64,000 bases of DNA from Prevotella sp. (GCA_016286585.1 JAEETC010000003.1:1-64000), one strand, 5' to 3'. Shown: positions 10,068 through 21,600, numbered from the stretch's first letter. The notes: generated from the letters alone by a model not told the origin. Program-made: numbers and translations.

Positions 10068-10871
10068 ATGGCAAATTTATTTTCATTGGAAGGTAAGAAC
10101 GCTTGGATTACTGGCGCCTCTTACGGTATTGGTTTCAACATTGCTAAGGCTTTCGTAGCAGCCGGCATCAAGAACATCATCTTCAACGACATCAATGAGG
10201 CTGCTCTCGAGCGCGGTCTGGCCAACTACAAAGAGGCTGGTATCGAAAACGTAAAAGGCTATGTATGCGACGTGACTGACGAGAATGCCGTGAAGGCACT
10301 CGTGGAGACCATCCACGCAGAGGTTGGCAATATCGACATCCTCGTGAATAATGCTGGTATCATCAAGCGTATTCCCATGCACGAGATGAAGCGTGCCGAG
10401 TTCCAGCAGGTCATCGACATCGACCTCGTGGGTCCGTTCATCTGCTCTTCAGCTGTCATTCCTGAGATGATGGAGCGCCGTGAGGGTAAGATCATCAATA
10501 TCTGCTCGATGATGTCTGAACTGGGCCGCGAGACCGTCAGTGCATACGCTGCCGCCAAGGGTGGTCTGAAGATGCTCACCCGCAACATCTGCTCAGAGTA
10601 TGGTGAGTACAACATCCAGTGTAACGGCATTGGCCCGGGTTACATCGCTACCCCGCAGACAGCTCCACTCCGTGAGAAACAGCCCGATGGCAGCCGTCAT
10701 CCGTTCGACTCGTTCATATGTGCCAAGACTCCTGCAGGCCGCTGGCTTGATCCTTCAGAGCTCGGTGGTCCCGCTGTGTTCTTGGCTTCTCATGCCTCTG
10801 ACGCTGTGAACGGCCATGTGCTCTATGTAGACGGTGGTATTCTCGCCTATATCGGTAAGCAGCCCAAGTAA
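10068..10871 (+). CDS. kduD: 2-dehydro-3-deoxy-D-gluconate 5-dehydrogenase (SDR)
   Basis: SDR Rossmann motif, NNAG, YAAAKGG; adjacent to kduI. Confidence 0.9.
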   Translation: MANLFSLEGKNAWITGASYGIGFNIAKAFVAAGIKNIIFNDINEAALERGLANYKEAGIENVKGYVCDVTDENAVKALVETIHAEVGNIDILVNNAGIIKRIPMHEMKRAEFQQVIDIDLVGPFICSSAVIPEMMERREGKIINICSMMSELGRETVSAYAAAKGGLKMLTRNICSEYGEYNIQCNGIGPGYIATPQTAPLREKQPDGSRHPFDSFICAKTPAGRWLDPSELGGPAVFLASHASDAVNGHVLYVDGGILAYIGKQPK

Positions 10872-10890
10872 GCTTCATCAGTACATACAA

Positions 10891-10922
10891 TTAATGGGGA
10901 TCCCGAAAGGAATCCCCATTAA
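10891..10922. terminator. Bidirectional terminator between convergent kduD and HU genes
   Basis: TTAATGGGGAT-cccgaaagga-ATCCCCATTAA then T-rich. Confidence 0.85.
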
Positions 10923-10944
10923 ATTTTTTATTACAGTTTTTAGC

Positions 10945-11214
10945 TTAGAGAGCGTCTGCGAGCTCAGCACCGGCCTTGAACTTAGCAACCTTCTTGGCTG
11001 CGATCTTGATCTTCTGCTTGGTAGCGGGGTTGATACCCTCACGAGCCGGGCGCTCGTTAACGCTGAAAGTACCGAAACCTACGAGAGCGACCTTGTCACC
11101 TGCTACGAGAGCGTCCTTAATAGCTGCTACTGTGGCGTCAAGAGCCTTCTTTGCGTCTACCTTTGAGAGACCAGCACCTGCTGCAATCTTCTCTACCAAT
11201 TCTGTTTTGTTCAT
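10945..11214 (-). CDS. HU family DNA-binding protein
   Basis: [27 protein letters not shown]...[28 protein letters not shown]. Confidence 0.96.
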   Translation of the reverse strand: MNKTELVEKIAAGAGLSKVDAKKALDATVAAIKDALVAGDKVALVGFGTFSVNERPAREGINPATKQKIKIAAKKVAKFKAGAELADAL

Positions 11215-11459
11215 AATTTTTAATTTTTAATGAATTATTAATAGTAATAAAACTAATTGATTAGCTGAAATTCTTCGCAAATATAGTGTAAACTATTCAA
11301 ACAAACAACAAAAAAAAGGAAAAAGTTGCTTTTTTATTGAAAAATAGTTGTATTCACCCACATTTCAGCATGAAATCGGGATATTTTTCGTAATTTTGCG
11401 CCCAAATACGTGCCTTAGGGCATAATTGTAAAAATGTAAATTGTCAAATAGTAAATGAT

Positions 11460-12401
11460 ATGATGTTCCGTATACCACCTGTCACGAAGAATCTGCTGAT
11501 TATAAATCTGATAGCTTTCCTTGCCACGCTGGTCTTGCAGATGCGCGGTATCGATCTGGCAGATATCGGAGGTTTGCATTTCTTTATGGCCAGCCACTTT
11601 CATCTGTATCAGCTGGTGACTTATTTGTTCCTTCATGCCAGTTTCATGCATATCCTGTCGAATATGTTCGGATTGTGGATGTTTGGCTGCGTCATAGAGA
11701 ATGTATGGGGACCGAAGAAGTTCCTTTTTTATTACATTACTTGTGGAATAGGCGCAGGTCTGTTGCAGGAACTGGCACAGTTCGGCTCGTTTTATATGAC
11801 GGTGGCAGAGCAGGTGCCTGCCACTACTCTGGGCACGGTGCTGGAGTACGGCTCGGTCTATGCTGATGCCCTGAACTCCTGGACAACTATCGGTGCCTCG
11901 GGTGCTGTCTATGCAGTTATATTGGCCTTTGGCATGACATTCCCCAACGAGCGTTTGTTCATCATTCCGTTCCCCTTCCCCATCAAGGCGAAATGGTTTG
12001 TGCTGGGCTATGTGGCTATAGAGTTCTTCTCGGCACTTGGCTCTTCTGGCGATGGTGTGGCCCATACTGCCCATCTGGGCGGCATGCTCTTTGGCTATCT
12101 CATGATCCGCTATTGGAACAAACATCCTAATTCGACATACGACCGTGGTCGTGGACAGCAGTTCTTTGAGAACCTGAGGCGCAACTTTGAACAGCGTCAG
12201 CAGGGCCATCATACTCACGACCATCCGAATATGCATGTCGAGCAGGGGGGTAGGCCCGAGACCGACCAGGAGTATAACGCCCGTAAGCGTCAGAATCAGG
12301 AAGAGATCGACGCCATCCTCGACAAGATCCGTAAGAGTGGTTATGACAGTCTGACAAAGGAAGAGAAGAAAAGGCTCTTTGATGCGAGCAACGAGCGATG
12401 A
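11460..12401 (+). CDS. Rhomboid family intramembrane serine protease
   Basis: HASFMHILSNMFGLWMFG, GASGAVYAV, HLGGMLFGYL catalytic motifs. Confidence 0.92.
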   Translation: MMFRIPPVTKNLLIINLIAFLATLVLQMRGIDLADIGGLHFFMASHFHLYQLVTYLFLHASFMHILSNMFGLWMFGCVIENVWGPKKFLFYYITCGIGAGLLQELAQFGSFYMTVAEQVPATTLGTVLEYGSVYADALNSWTTIGASGAVYAVILAFGMTFPNERLFIIPFPFPIKAKWFVLGYVAIEFFSALGSSGDGVAHTAHLGGMLFGYLMIRYWNKHPNSTYDRGRGQQFFENLRRNFEQRQQGHHTHDHPNMHVEQGGRPETDQEYNARKRQNQEEIDAILDKIRKSGYDSLTKEEKKRLFDASNER

Positions 12402-13495
12402 TCAAACAACTGAAAACCTTTACCGTCAATATCTTTGCCGGTGCCAATGTGGCCATCGTGCTGCTGATGCTGGCTACAGGCTATTCTGACCATATAAGTC
12501 CTGTCTCTTTTCCGTTGCTCTCTACCATGGGTATGGTTTTTCCAGCATTTCTGTTGGCAAACCTTTTGTTTGTGTTTTTCTGGCTTACCTTCAAGTGGCG
12601 GAGAGTGTGGATACCGATTGTAGGCTATCTGTTGGCATATCCGGCTTTAGCTCTCTATATGCCGATGCACTCGACCCAGGACGTGCCCGATGGCACCATT
12701 AAGCTCCTGTCGTACAACGTCTGCTCCTATTCGGGTGTCGACAATTTTAAGGAAAATGAGGGCTTCGATACGATTTATCACTATCTGGCCCGTCAGGATG
12801 CGGATATCGTCTGTCTGCAGGAAGATGTCGACACCTGGCGGCGCTATGTGTTCCATCGCTATGAGAAGATCTATCCTTACAACGATACCATATTCTTCTT
12901 TAATCAGAATGAAGCCAACGGCATGGGTATCCATAGCCGATTCCCCATTATCCGTCGGGAGCGCATTCCTTATGAGTCGAGGGCTAACGGTTCAGTGGCA
13001 TGGTATCTGCAGGTAGGCAATGATACAGTGCTGGTCATCAACAACCATCTGGAGTGTACCAACCTGACCAAAGAGGATCGTTCGCGTTATGAGCAGATAT
13101 TGAAGGGGAAGATGAGTCGTGATACTGCCAGGGAAGAGTCGAAGTTGTTGGTGCAGAAAGTCGGAAGGGCCAATGCTATCCGTGCGATAGGGGCAGAAGC
13201 CGTGCATCGTTATATCGAAGAGCACAGACAATACCCCATGATTGTCTGTGGGGACTTTAACGATAACCCTATTTCCTATTCCCGTCATGTTATCTCCAAG
13301 GGTCTGACGGATTGTTTTGCCGAGACGGGTCGCGGGCTCGGTTTGTCATATAATCGGAAAGGCTTTTATTTCCGTATTGATCATATTTTGTGCTCCGATC
13401 ATTTCACGCCATACAACTGCCAGGTTGACGATGAAATCAATGCAAGTGACCATTATCCTATCTTTTGTTGGCTAAAATTAGTGCATAAACCTTAA
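12398..13495 (+). CDS. Endonuclease/exonuclease/phosphatase family membrane-anchored protein
   Basis: LLSYNVCSY, QEDVD, VCGDFNDNP, RIDHILCSD, ASDHYPIFC motifs; N-terminal TM helices. Confidence 0.9.
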   Translation: MIKQLKTFTVNIFAGANVAIVLLMLATGYSDHISPVSFPLLSTMGMVFPAFLLANLLFVFFWLTFKWRRVWIPIVGYLLAYPALALYMPMHSTQDVPDGTIKLLSYNVCSYSGVDNFKENEGFDTIYHYLARQDADIVCLQEDVDTWRRYVFHRYEKIYPYNDTIFFFNQNEANGMGIHSRFPIIRRERIPYESRANGSVAWYLQVGNDTVLVINNHLECTNLTKEDRSRYEQILKGKMSRDTAREESKLLVQKVGRANAIRAIGAEAVHRYIEEHRQYPMIVCGDFNDNPISYSRHVISKGLTDCFAETGRGLGLSYNRKGFYFRIDHILCSDHFTPYNCQVDDEINASDHYPIFCWLKLVHKP

Positions 13496-13610
13496 AAAAA
13501 GCGTGAAAAACGCCAATATTTTTTTCCATATCTGAAAAAATGTCTATATTTGCACGCTAAAAATGTACGCGAACAGAATATATATATAATAAATAACATT
13601 AAAAATCAAA

Positions 13611-16600
13611 ATGCAAAACAAAGGAATTGTAAAAGTAATCGCAGTGCTTCTTGTGCTCGTGTGCTGCTTCTACCTCTCCTTCTCATTTGTGACACGCCAC
13701 TACGAGAGTAAGGCTGCCGCCATGGGTGAGGAAGCAGGTGCGGAGTACCTCGACTCAATCAACAACGAGAAGGTGTATATGGGCATCTACTCGCTGAAGC
13801 AGTGCCGTGAGATGGAGATTGGCCTGGGTCTTGACCTGAAGGGCGGTATGAACGTAATCCTCGAGGTGTCTGTGCCCGATGTCGTCGACGTGCTCGCCGA
13901 CCACAAGCAGGACGCAGCCTATAAGAAGGCCATGGAGTTGGCTAAGAAGGAAGAGGAGACCAGTCAGAACGACTTCATCTCTCTGTTCGTGAAGTATTGG
14001 AACCAGGAAGGCAATGGCCGTCCCCTTGCTGCTATCTTCGCTACCCAGCAGATGAAGGGCAAGGTGAGCACCCAGAGTACCGACTCAGAGGTGGAGGCTG
14101 CTATCCGTGCAGAGGTTGCCTCGGCTGTCGACAACTCGTTCAATGTGGTTCGTAACCGTATCGATAAGTTTGGTGTCGTTCAGCCTAATATCCAGAAACT
14201 CGAGGGCCAGAGCGGCCGTATCATGGTCGAGATGCCTGGTATCAAAGAGCCGGAGCGCGTGCGTAAGCTCCTCCAGGGAAGTGCCAACCTTGAGTTCTGG
14301 GAGACCTATAACTCTCAGGAGATCACCCCGCTGCTGGCTCAGCTGAACCAGCGTTGGGCTGCTCAGGGCGGTGAGGTTGTCGAAGAGGATACAATCGTTG
14401 CCGAGGCTATCGAGGCTGCTGCCGACACAGTGAAGGTTGCCACCACAGACCTGGCTGCCAAGCTGGCCAAGAAAGACACCAAGGCTGCTGACTCCAAGGC
14501 TGCCGAGCTGGCCAAGAAGCAGAACCCCCTGTTCTCGATCTTCCAGCCCACTCAGGGTAATACCCTTGCCGTCGTAGGTTATGCCAATGCCCGTGATACC
14601 GCTGAGATCGATAAGATCATCTACTCCGAACTCGCCCGTCAGATCTTCCCTGCTGAGCTGAAGCTCCGCTGGGGTGCCAAGGCAGAGGACTTCGGAGGTC
14701 AGAATACCAAGGGTGACATCTTCGAGCTCTATGCCCTGAAGATCACTGAGCCTTCAGGCCGTGCGCCGCTGGAGGGTGATGTCATCACCAACGGTAAGGA
14801 CGACTTCGACCAGATGGGTCATCCCTGTGTGTCGATGCAGATGAACTCTGACGGTGCCCGCCGCTGGAGCCAGATCACGAAGCAGAACATCGGTAAGGCC
14901 GTAGCCATCGTGCTCGACGATGCCGTCTACTCAGCTCCCCGTATCCTGACGCAGATTGACGGTGGTAACTCCCAGATCACTGGTAACTTCACCATCGAGG
15001 ACACCAAGGACCTTGCCAACACGCTGAACTCTGGTAAGATGCCGGCTCCGACCCGTATCGTTCAGGAAGAGGTTGTCGGTCCGTCACTCGGACAGCAGTC
15101 CATCAACCAGGGTATCATGTCATTCATCGTCGCCTTCGTGCTGCTGATGATCTACATGATTTTGCTGTATGGCTTCATTCCGGGTATCCTCTCCGATATC
15201 GCCCTGCTCTTCAACCTGTTCTTCACGCTGGGTATCCTCACTTCGTTCCAGGCTGCCCTGACGATGCCTGGTATTGCCGGTATCGTGCTGACACTGGGTA
15301 CTGCTGTGGATGCTAACGTGCTGATCTACGAGCGTATCAAGGAAGAGCTGAAGAAGGGCCTGAGCATGAAGGAAGCCCTCAACAAGGGTTACTCTAACGC
15401 CTTCAGCGCCATCTTCGACTCTAACCTCACATCATTGATTACAGGTGTTATCCTGCTCTACTTCGGTACTGGTCCTGTGAAGGGCTTCGCCACCACATGG
15501 ATCATCGGTATCCTCGTATCGTTCTTCACTGCCGTGTTCCTGACACGTCTAGTCTACGACCACATGCTGAAGAAGGACAAGTGGACCAACTTGACCTTCG
15601 TGACTGGCTATTCGAAGAACCTGATGCAGAATGCCCACTATAACTTCATGGGCACCTATAAGAAGTCGTTCACCGTCTACGGTGTCTTCGCCATTCTGTT
15701 CCTCATCTCGTTCGCCGTTCGCGGACTGAGCCAGAGCATTGACTTCACCGGTGGTCGTAACTACGTGGTGACCCTCGACAAGGAGACTCCCGTTGAGACC
15801 GTTCGTCAGGCTATGGCTGGTGCTTTCGTCAACACCATGGGCGAGAAGGCACAGCAGGAGGCCAATACCTCTGTCATTGCTCTGGGTACCGACGGGAAGA
15901 CCGTCCGTATCTCCACCAACTGGGATATCGAGTCAAACAATCCTGATGTCGACGACCAGGCAGAGACCATTCTCTTCAACACTCTGAAGAAAGCTGGTCT
16001 TGTCAGCCAGGAGAATGTCGAGCACTTCAAGAACCCCGATGTTCGTGAGGGTGGTTCCATCATTTCTTCTCAGAAGGTTGGTCCGTCAGTGGCTAAGGAC
16101 ATCACCTACGGAGCCATCATCTCCGTTCTGATTGCCTTGGTGGCCATCTTCCTCTACATCCTGCTCCGCTTCCGCAACCTCGCCTTCTCAGTGGGTGCTA
16201 TCGTTGCTCTGGCCCTCGACGCCCTCGTGGTGCTCGGTCTCTACTCCGCCTTGTGGGGCATCGTTCCCATGTCGTTGGAGATCGACCAGGTGTTCATTGG
16301 TGCCATCCTGACGGTGATCGGTTACTCCATCAACGATAAGGTGGTGGTGTTCGACCGTATCCGTGAGAACATCGGTCTCTACGGCAAGCGCGACCGTCAG
16401 CAGCTGTTCAACGATTCGCTGAACCAGACGCTGGCCCGTACCATCAACACCTCTGTGACGACGTTGATCGTGCTGCTCGCCATCTTCATCCTTGGCGGTG
16501 ATTCGATCCGTTCGTTCTCCTTCGCCATGATCCTCGGTGTCATCTTCGGTACCCTGTCTTCACTCTTCATTGCAGCTCCCGTGGCTTACCTGACACTGGG

Positions 16601-16640
16601 TCGCACCATCAAGGAAGAGGAAGCTCCCGCCAAGAAGTAA
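13611..16640 (+). CDS. secDF: Fused protein translocase subunit SecDF
   Basis: LGLDLKGGMNVILEV (SecD) and IDFTGGRNYVV...GYSINDKVVVFDRIREN (SecF) in one ORF. Confidence 0.96.
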   Translation: MQNKGIVKVIAVLLVLVCCFYLSFSFVTRHYESKAAAMGEEAGAEYLDSINNEKVYMGIYSLKQCREMEIGLGLDLKGGMNVILEVSVPDVVDVLADHKQDAAYKKAMELAKKEEETSQNDFISLFVKYWNQEGNGRPLAAIFATQQMKGKVSTQSTDSEVEAAIRAEVASAVDNSFNVVRNRIDKFGVVQPNIQKLEGQSGRIMVEMPGIKEPERVRKLLQGSANLEFWETYNSQEITPLLAQLNQRWAAQGGEVVEEDTIVAEAIEAAADTVKVATTDLAAKLAKKDTKAADSKAAELAKKQNPLFSIFQPTQGNTLAVVGYANARDTAEIDKIIYSELARQIFPAELKLRWGAKAEDFGGQNTKGDIFELYALKITEPSGRAPLEGDVITNGKDDFDQMGHPCVSMQMNSDGARRWSQITKQNIGKAVAIVLDDAVYSAPRILTQIDGGNSQITGNFTIEDTKDLANTLNSGKMPAPTRIVQEEVVGPSLGQQSINQGIMSFIVAFVLLMIYMILLYGFIPGILSDIALLFNLFFTLGILTSFQAALTMPGIAGIVLTLGTAVDANVLIYERIKEELKKGLSMKEALNKGYSNAFSAIFDSNLTSLITGVILLYFGTGPVKGFATTWIIGILVSFFTAVFLTRLVYDHMLKKDKWTNLTFVTGYSKNLMQNAHYNFMGTYKKSFTVYGVFAILFLISFAVRGLSQSIDFTGGRNYVVTLDKETPVETVRQAMAGAFVNTMGEKAQQEANTSVIALGTDGKTVRISTNWDIESNNPDVDDQAETILFNTLKKAGLVSQENVEHFKNPDVREGGSIISSQKVGPSVAKDITYGAIISVLIALVAIFLYILLRFRNLAFSVGAIVALALDALVVLGLYSALWGIVPMSLEIDQVFIGAILTVIGYSINDKVVVFDRIRENIGLYGKRDRQQLFNDSLNQTLARTINTSVTTLIVLLAIFILGGDSIRSFSFAMILGVIFGTLSSLFIAAPVAYLTLGRTIKEEEAPAKK

Positions 16641-16662
16641 GGTATACACCTTATTAATATAT

Positions 16663-16696
16663 AAGGAAGCATCGCCCAGGCGGTGCTTCCTTTTTT
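16663..16696 (+). terminator. Terminator after secDF
   Basis: AAGGAAGCATCGCC..GGCGGTGCTTCCTT + TTTT. Confidence 0.85.
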
Positions 16697-16717
16697 GATG
16701 GTTCCCAAATCCTTAAT

Positions 16718-16789
16718 ATTGTTTAAATAACAGGCACGAAGTGTACAGGTTTAAACAATTAGTATTATCTTTGCAATGTATTGTTTAAG
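16718..16789. promoter_or_regulatory. Three-copy operator candidate (ATTGTTTAA) around the promoter of the 16807 gene
   Basis: ATTGTTTAAA (16718) and inverted TTTAAACAAT (16750) flank the upstream side of TATCTTTG (16766); third copy ATTGTTTAAG at 16780. Confidence 0.6.
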
Positions 16790-16806
16790 TTATAAACGTA
16801 AAACAA

Positions 16807-17400
16807 ATGAATACTACTGACGAACTCGACGTGATTTCCCGCATACGAGGCGAGGTCATTAGTTCCAAGCAACTGACTGGCGAGAACCTCTTTCTGGCTT
16901 GGGGCTATCCCACGGCTATCGTATTATTGTTGGAGTTTGCAGCGCTTTTGATTTGGAATGAAGACTGGTGCGACTGGCTCTGGGCTGGCATCCCTGTGGT
17001 AGGGGTACCGCTGATGATGTATTTCCTGAATGAGGACTATGAGCGCACGCATAGAAGAACGCTCGACCAGAATGTCATCCTACAGATGTGGATATTTATC
17101 GGCTTTGCCTCTTGCCTTGGAGGTTTTGCAACAGGCTTTGCGGGAGTGTTCCAGCAGTGTTTCTTCGCCTATCTCGGTCTGCTCTGCGGCATGGGCTGTT
17201 TTATGACTGGCATCATCCTGCACTTCCGTCCTAAGACCATCTGTGGCATCATCGCATCGCTGCTCTCTGCAGTGCCTCTCTTTTTTCAGGGCGACCTCTG
17301 GCCTTGGCAGTTGCTTGTTACAGCCATCACTGTGGTCATCTCCCTCATCATCCCCGGACATGTGTTCCGCCGATACGTGCGAAGACACAATCATCCGTAA
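16807..17400 (+). CDS. Hypothetical multi-TM membrane protein
   Basis: Several hydrophobic segments; adjacent to a winged-helix regulator. Confidence 0.75.
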   Translation: MNTTDELDVISRIRGEVISSKQLTGENLFLAWGYPTAIVLLLEFAALLIWNEDWCDWLWAGIPVVGVPLMMYFLNEDYERTHRRTLDQNVILQMWIFIGFASCLGGFATGFAGVFQQCFFAYLGLLCGMGCFMTGIILHFRPKTICGIIASLLSAVPLFFQGDLWPWQLLVTAITVVISLIIPGHVFRRYVRRHNHP

Positions 17401-17425
17401 AATCCTCGCCATCTGTGGTCAATTA

Positions 17426-17455
17426 AATAATTCGTGTAATTCGTGCAATTCGTAG
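17426..17455. repeat. Tandem 9-mer AATTCGTGN x3
   Basis: AATTCGTGT AATTCGTGC AATTCGTAG. Confidence 0.8.
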
Positions 17456-17470
17456 TAAAAAAAGAAGTAT

Positions 17471-17806
17471 ATGAGTAATTTCAAGTTCCCAGTTATCAAT
17501 CCTTTGCTGCACAGCGAGCTGCGGCTGAAGGTCATGGTGGCCCTCGACAGTCTCGAGAGTGCCGACTTCATGTATCTGTGTCAGATTACCGATTGCACCC
17601 GTGGCAACCTCAGCGTACAGATTACCATCCTCAAGGATGCCGGCTATCTGGTTGTTAATAAGAGTGGTATAGGCCGTTTCTCACGCACCACTTGTAGCAT
17701 CACAACCAAAGGTCGAGAGGCCCTCCACGCATATGAAGAAGGCCTTCGCCGTCTCTTCGAGCAGCAAGTCCCCGAGAAAGAGCCAGGTGAGGCGGAAATA
17801 GCCTGA
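17471..17806 (+). CDS. Winged-helix transcriptional regulator (HTH_34/MarR-like)
   Basis: LLHSELRLKVMVALDSLESADFMYLCQITDCTRGNLSVQITILKDAGYLVV..TTCSITTKGREAL. Confidence 0.85.
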   Translation: MSNFKFPVINPLLHSELRLKVMVALDSLESADFMYLCQITDCTRGNLSVQITILKDAGYLVVNKSGIGRFSRTTCSITTKGREALHAYEEGLRRLFEQQVPEKEPGEAEIA

Positions 17807-17909
17807 TAGTAGATTATCAGGATGTCCTAATGTCGATGGGCAAACTATGCATTTGCCTGTTTATAATACAAACATTACGAAGAATTATATAATCTAAAAA
17901 AATTTCATT

Positions 17910-18662
17910 ATGAAGAAAACAACTAACCAAGTGGCTGTTATTGCCGTTACTATGATGTTCTTGCTTCCACAACCTGTCCAGGCACAGAACGAAGTGGACG
18001 AGTTTGGAATCTTCGATCACATGTCGGTAGGCCTTAATCTGGGGACTACTGGTGTCGGAATCGATCTGGCCGCTCCGGTCACCGACTATCTGCAGGTGCG
18101 TGCTGGCTACAACTACTTCCCCATCTTCAAATATAAGGAGGATGTAGACTACCGTGCGAAGGGCAAACCGACAAGAGGGTACACCGAGGCTGAGGCAAAA
18201 CACTACCTGAGTACTGCCCATCTGCTGTTTGATGTTTATCCCTTCCGCAATCTCTCATTCCATACTACTGTTGGATTCTATTATGGTACCGACGAGGTGG
18301 CAAAGATTGAGAACCTCATTCCTGTAAAGGACTTCGATGAAGGTGAGGGCATAGCGATTGGCGACTACATCGTAGAGTTTGATAAGAACGGCTACGGCCA
18401 TGGCTCCATCAAGGTCAACAAGTTCCGTCCTTATCTGGGCATCGGTTTCGGCCGTGCTGTCCCTCGTAAGCGATTCGGGGTAAGTGGCGACTTAGGTGTT
18501 CAGTTCTGGGGAAAGCCTAAGGTATATGAGAAACAGACTGGGATGGATCTGGAAGTGACCCGGGATGACTTGGGCAGCGGGAGCGACAAATATTACGATT
18601 TTATCTCCAAGTTTCCCATATGGCCTGTACTGAGTCTCCGTTTTACATATAGATTATTCTAA
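17910..18662 (+). CDS. Hypothetical exported outer-membrane-type protein
   Basis: Signal peptide; beta-rich sequence ending in an aromatic (RFTYRLF). Confidence 0.6.
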   Translation: MKKTTNQVAVIAVTMMFLLPQPVQAQNEVDEFGIFDHMSVGLNLGTTGVGIDLAAPVTDYLQVRAGYNYFPIFKYKEDVDYRAKGKPTRGYTEAEAKHYLSTAHLLFDVYPFRNLSFHTTVGFYYGTDEVAKIENLIPVKDFDEGEGIAIGDYIVEFDKNGYGHGSIKVNKFRPYLGIGFGRAVPRKRFGVSGDLGVQFWGKPKVYEKQTGMDLEVTRDDLGSGSDKYYDFISKFPIWPVLSLRFTYRLF

Positions 18663-18674
18663 TTACCAATATTT

Positions 18675-21600
18675 ATGAAAAAGAAAACTAACCAATTCGC
18701 GAGGACAGCGACGATGCTGCTCTTCGCTGTGCTCAGCTCCTTTATGGCAGTTGGCACCTGTTTTGCTGCAGGAGGAAACCCCACAAACGGAAACTGCGGC
18801 GATAACGACGCACCCGATGCGGTGAAGTGGGAGTTTAATGTCACCACCGGTACCCTCACCATCAGCGGCACAGGAGCGATGCGCGATTATGATCAAGCTG
18901 GTGAACGGCCTTGGTATGCTTGGGGCGATGACATCACCACCGTTGTTATCGGCGAAGGTGTCACGCGTATTGGCGACTATGCCTTCCAGGACTTTCCGTT
19001 GACGAGTATCCAGACGAAGAAAGCCGAAGCTGCGCAAACAAGAGCGGATGGCGGCAGTGAACCTATCCCCAGTGCTCTGCCAGAGGGACTGATTTCCATT
19101 GGTAAATATGCGTTGAGCAACACACACTTGACCAACCTCACGCTGCCCTCCTCGCTCCAGAGGATCGACAAATTCGCCCTATTCTCCAACGATGAGTTGG
19201 CCACGCTCACCTTCTTGGCAACTATGTCGGTACCCTATTTGGAAAATGATGTCTTTGCCAGTTGCGACAAACTGACGGCCATCTATGTGCCCGGAACTTG
19301 TGTGGATGACTATAAGAATGCCGACTGCTGGGGTACATATGCTATCCTCATCAAGGCTATTCCCGAAGGCGGTGATGAGCCGGGAGGCGATGAGCCAACG
19401 GAGGTTAGTGGTAGTGAGGTGGTGTCCGTAGGTAGTGTTGGCAACGCCAATAGTTATCTGCCCAGTTATCCACAAAGTGAGTATTCAACAAGTCAGCAGA
19501 TCTACACAAAGGATGAGATAGGCAAAGCAGGGAAGATTACAAGCATTGCTTTCTACAATTACGAAATGGGAAAAGCCCGTTCCTACGATATTTACCTATC
19601 GCATACTACCAAGGAGCAATTCGACAGCAACACAGACTGGATTACCGTTAGCGAGGCCAATAAGGTGTTTAGTGGTACGGTGACGCTGGGAGACGGGTGG
19701 ACAGTCATCGACTTTGATACGCCGTTCGATTACGATGGAGAGCAAAACCTTCTCCTTACTGTCGATGACAATACAGGCAGGAATACGGGGAGCTACCATA
19801 GTGTCGGTGTGTATAGTCCGTCTGGTCACCAAGCACTGTACTACTATAAGTCTACCAACTTAGACCCCACTCAGCCTATTACGGTGGAAGGGGATTTCCG
19901 TACGAGCTATTCAGGCGACCGAAAGAACGGCATCCAGCTCTGCTTTGAGACTAATCCCAAACCCAGCAGACTCGAAGCTGTCGAGGTTGGCGATGTGAGC
20001 GCAATTGTTCAGTGCTCGCTACGTGGCAATGCCACTGCCTGGAACCTGCGCTACCGCAAGGTGGCCAAAGATGGTGAGGAAGAGCAGACATGGACGGTCG
20101 TTAACAATCTCACAGACCGTTCAAAGACCCTCGAAGGCCTGACACCACTCACCAAGTATGAGGCACAGGTACAGGCTGTATTCCCTGAGGGAGTCTTGAG
20201 CGATTGGACGAATCCCATAACCTTTGTTACCAACTGTTGCCCCGTGGGGCAGCAGGCAGAGATCATCTATGCTCTCAATAGTTTTGGTAGGCACTGGTTT
20301 GGCTATGGTGCACAGATTGTAGATGTTACAGATAAAGACAATCCTGTTGAGGTGGCTTTCCTTCGTGCACCAAATTATCAAGCATACAGCGGCACAATAA
20401 CCCTTTGCTGCGAACACAAATACAAGGTCAACTGGATTTATGATGGAGAAAATTCAGAAATGAACCCATATTATTCTTTGGCACTTTACTTTGAGCCGGG
20501 CGATGAATTCTTCAGTATGGCACAAGGCGAGGCACCAAATAAGAACGCTGAGTTGACAGAGTTCATCATGGACTGTGGAGATTATTGTGCTGCGAAGCCG
20601 AAGAAATTTAAGGTTGAAAGCAGTAACTTCAACTCTGTCACTCTCACCTTCAACTCTGAAACGACGACTGGCGAGTATGTTTACTCCACTGAGGCCGACT
20701 TCAATCCCGATGAAGCCACGCCGACGAGTGTCACCTTCGACGCTGTAGCTGTTAGCGATGAACCTTGGAATTACGAACCCACCCCAACCAACTCGTCCCT
20801 GACACTGACAGGTTTAGAGTCCCTTACTAAATATTATGTCCGTGTACGCAGCGTATGCACAGATGGTGACGGTGGCTTTAGCCGTTGGTCTGATCCTGTA
20901 GAAGTAACGACAGGGTCGAAATACGATGCTCCGGGACAGGTGACGGTTACAAACATCGACAGCCGTACGGTAAAGATCTCGCACACCCGCTTTGGCGGTG
21001 AGAAGAAGAGCAATGTCTACTATCGTCTGAAGGCACCCGGCAATCCCATCGATGCCTCTGCGTTGGTTACCTTCGGTAATGTGAAGGCAAATGGTGAGAA
21101 GGGCTTTGATTTCGATGGAAAAGTCACATGGTCTTCTTATGGCTACGAACAACGTCCGTTCAGCAATGTTCTCTATTATCCAGGCATTCCTGCCGGCAGT
21201 AACGTCAGCTTCAATGTAGGCAATTGGAACTCCAAAGGCGGTCTCGTGAAGTTCCTTTGGGGCTTTAAGAAGGTCAAGGGAAAGACATCGCAAGAGGTCA
21301 TGGAAGCATTTGATATGGAGTGTCTGAGCGATGCAGACCGTGCGGCGAGAATCAAGGAGTTACAGACAAAGATAGCTGAAACCGATGACGAAGAGGTAAA
21401 GGCAAAGCTGCAGGCTGACATCGATCTGATGAATGCTTTGCCCACCGATGCACAGAAACTGGCACGGATGAAGGAACTGGAGAATCTGATTAGTAATAGT
21501 ACCGACGAGGCAGAGAAGGTTCAGTACGCTACAGAGCTGAACAATCTGCGTTCGATGATGTCTGCTGCAGAAAACGACAGAGACAGCGGTTTCTCCATCA

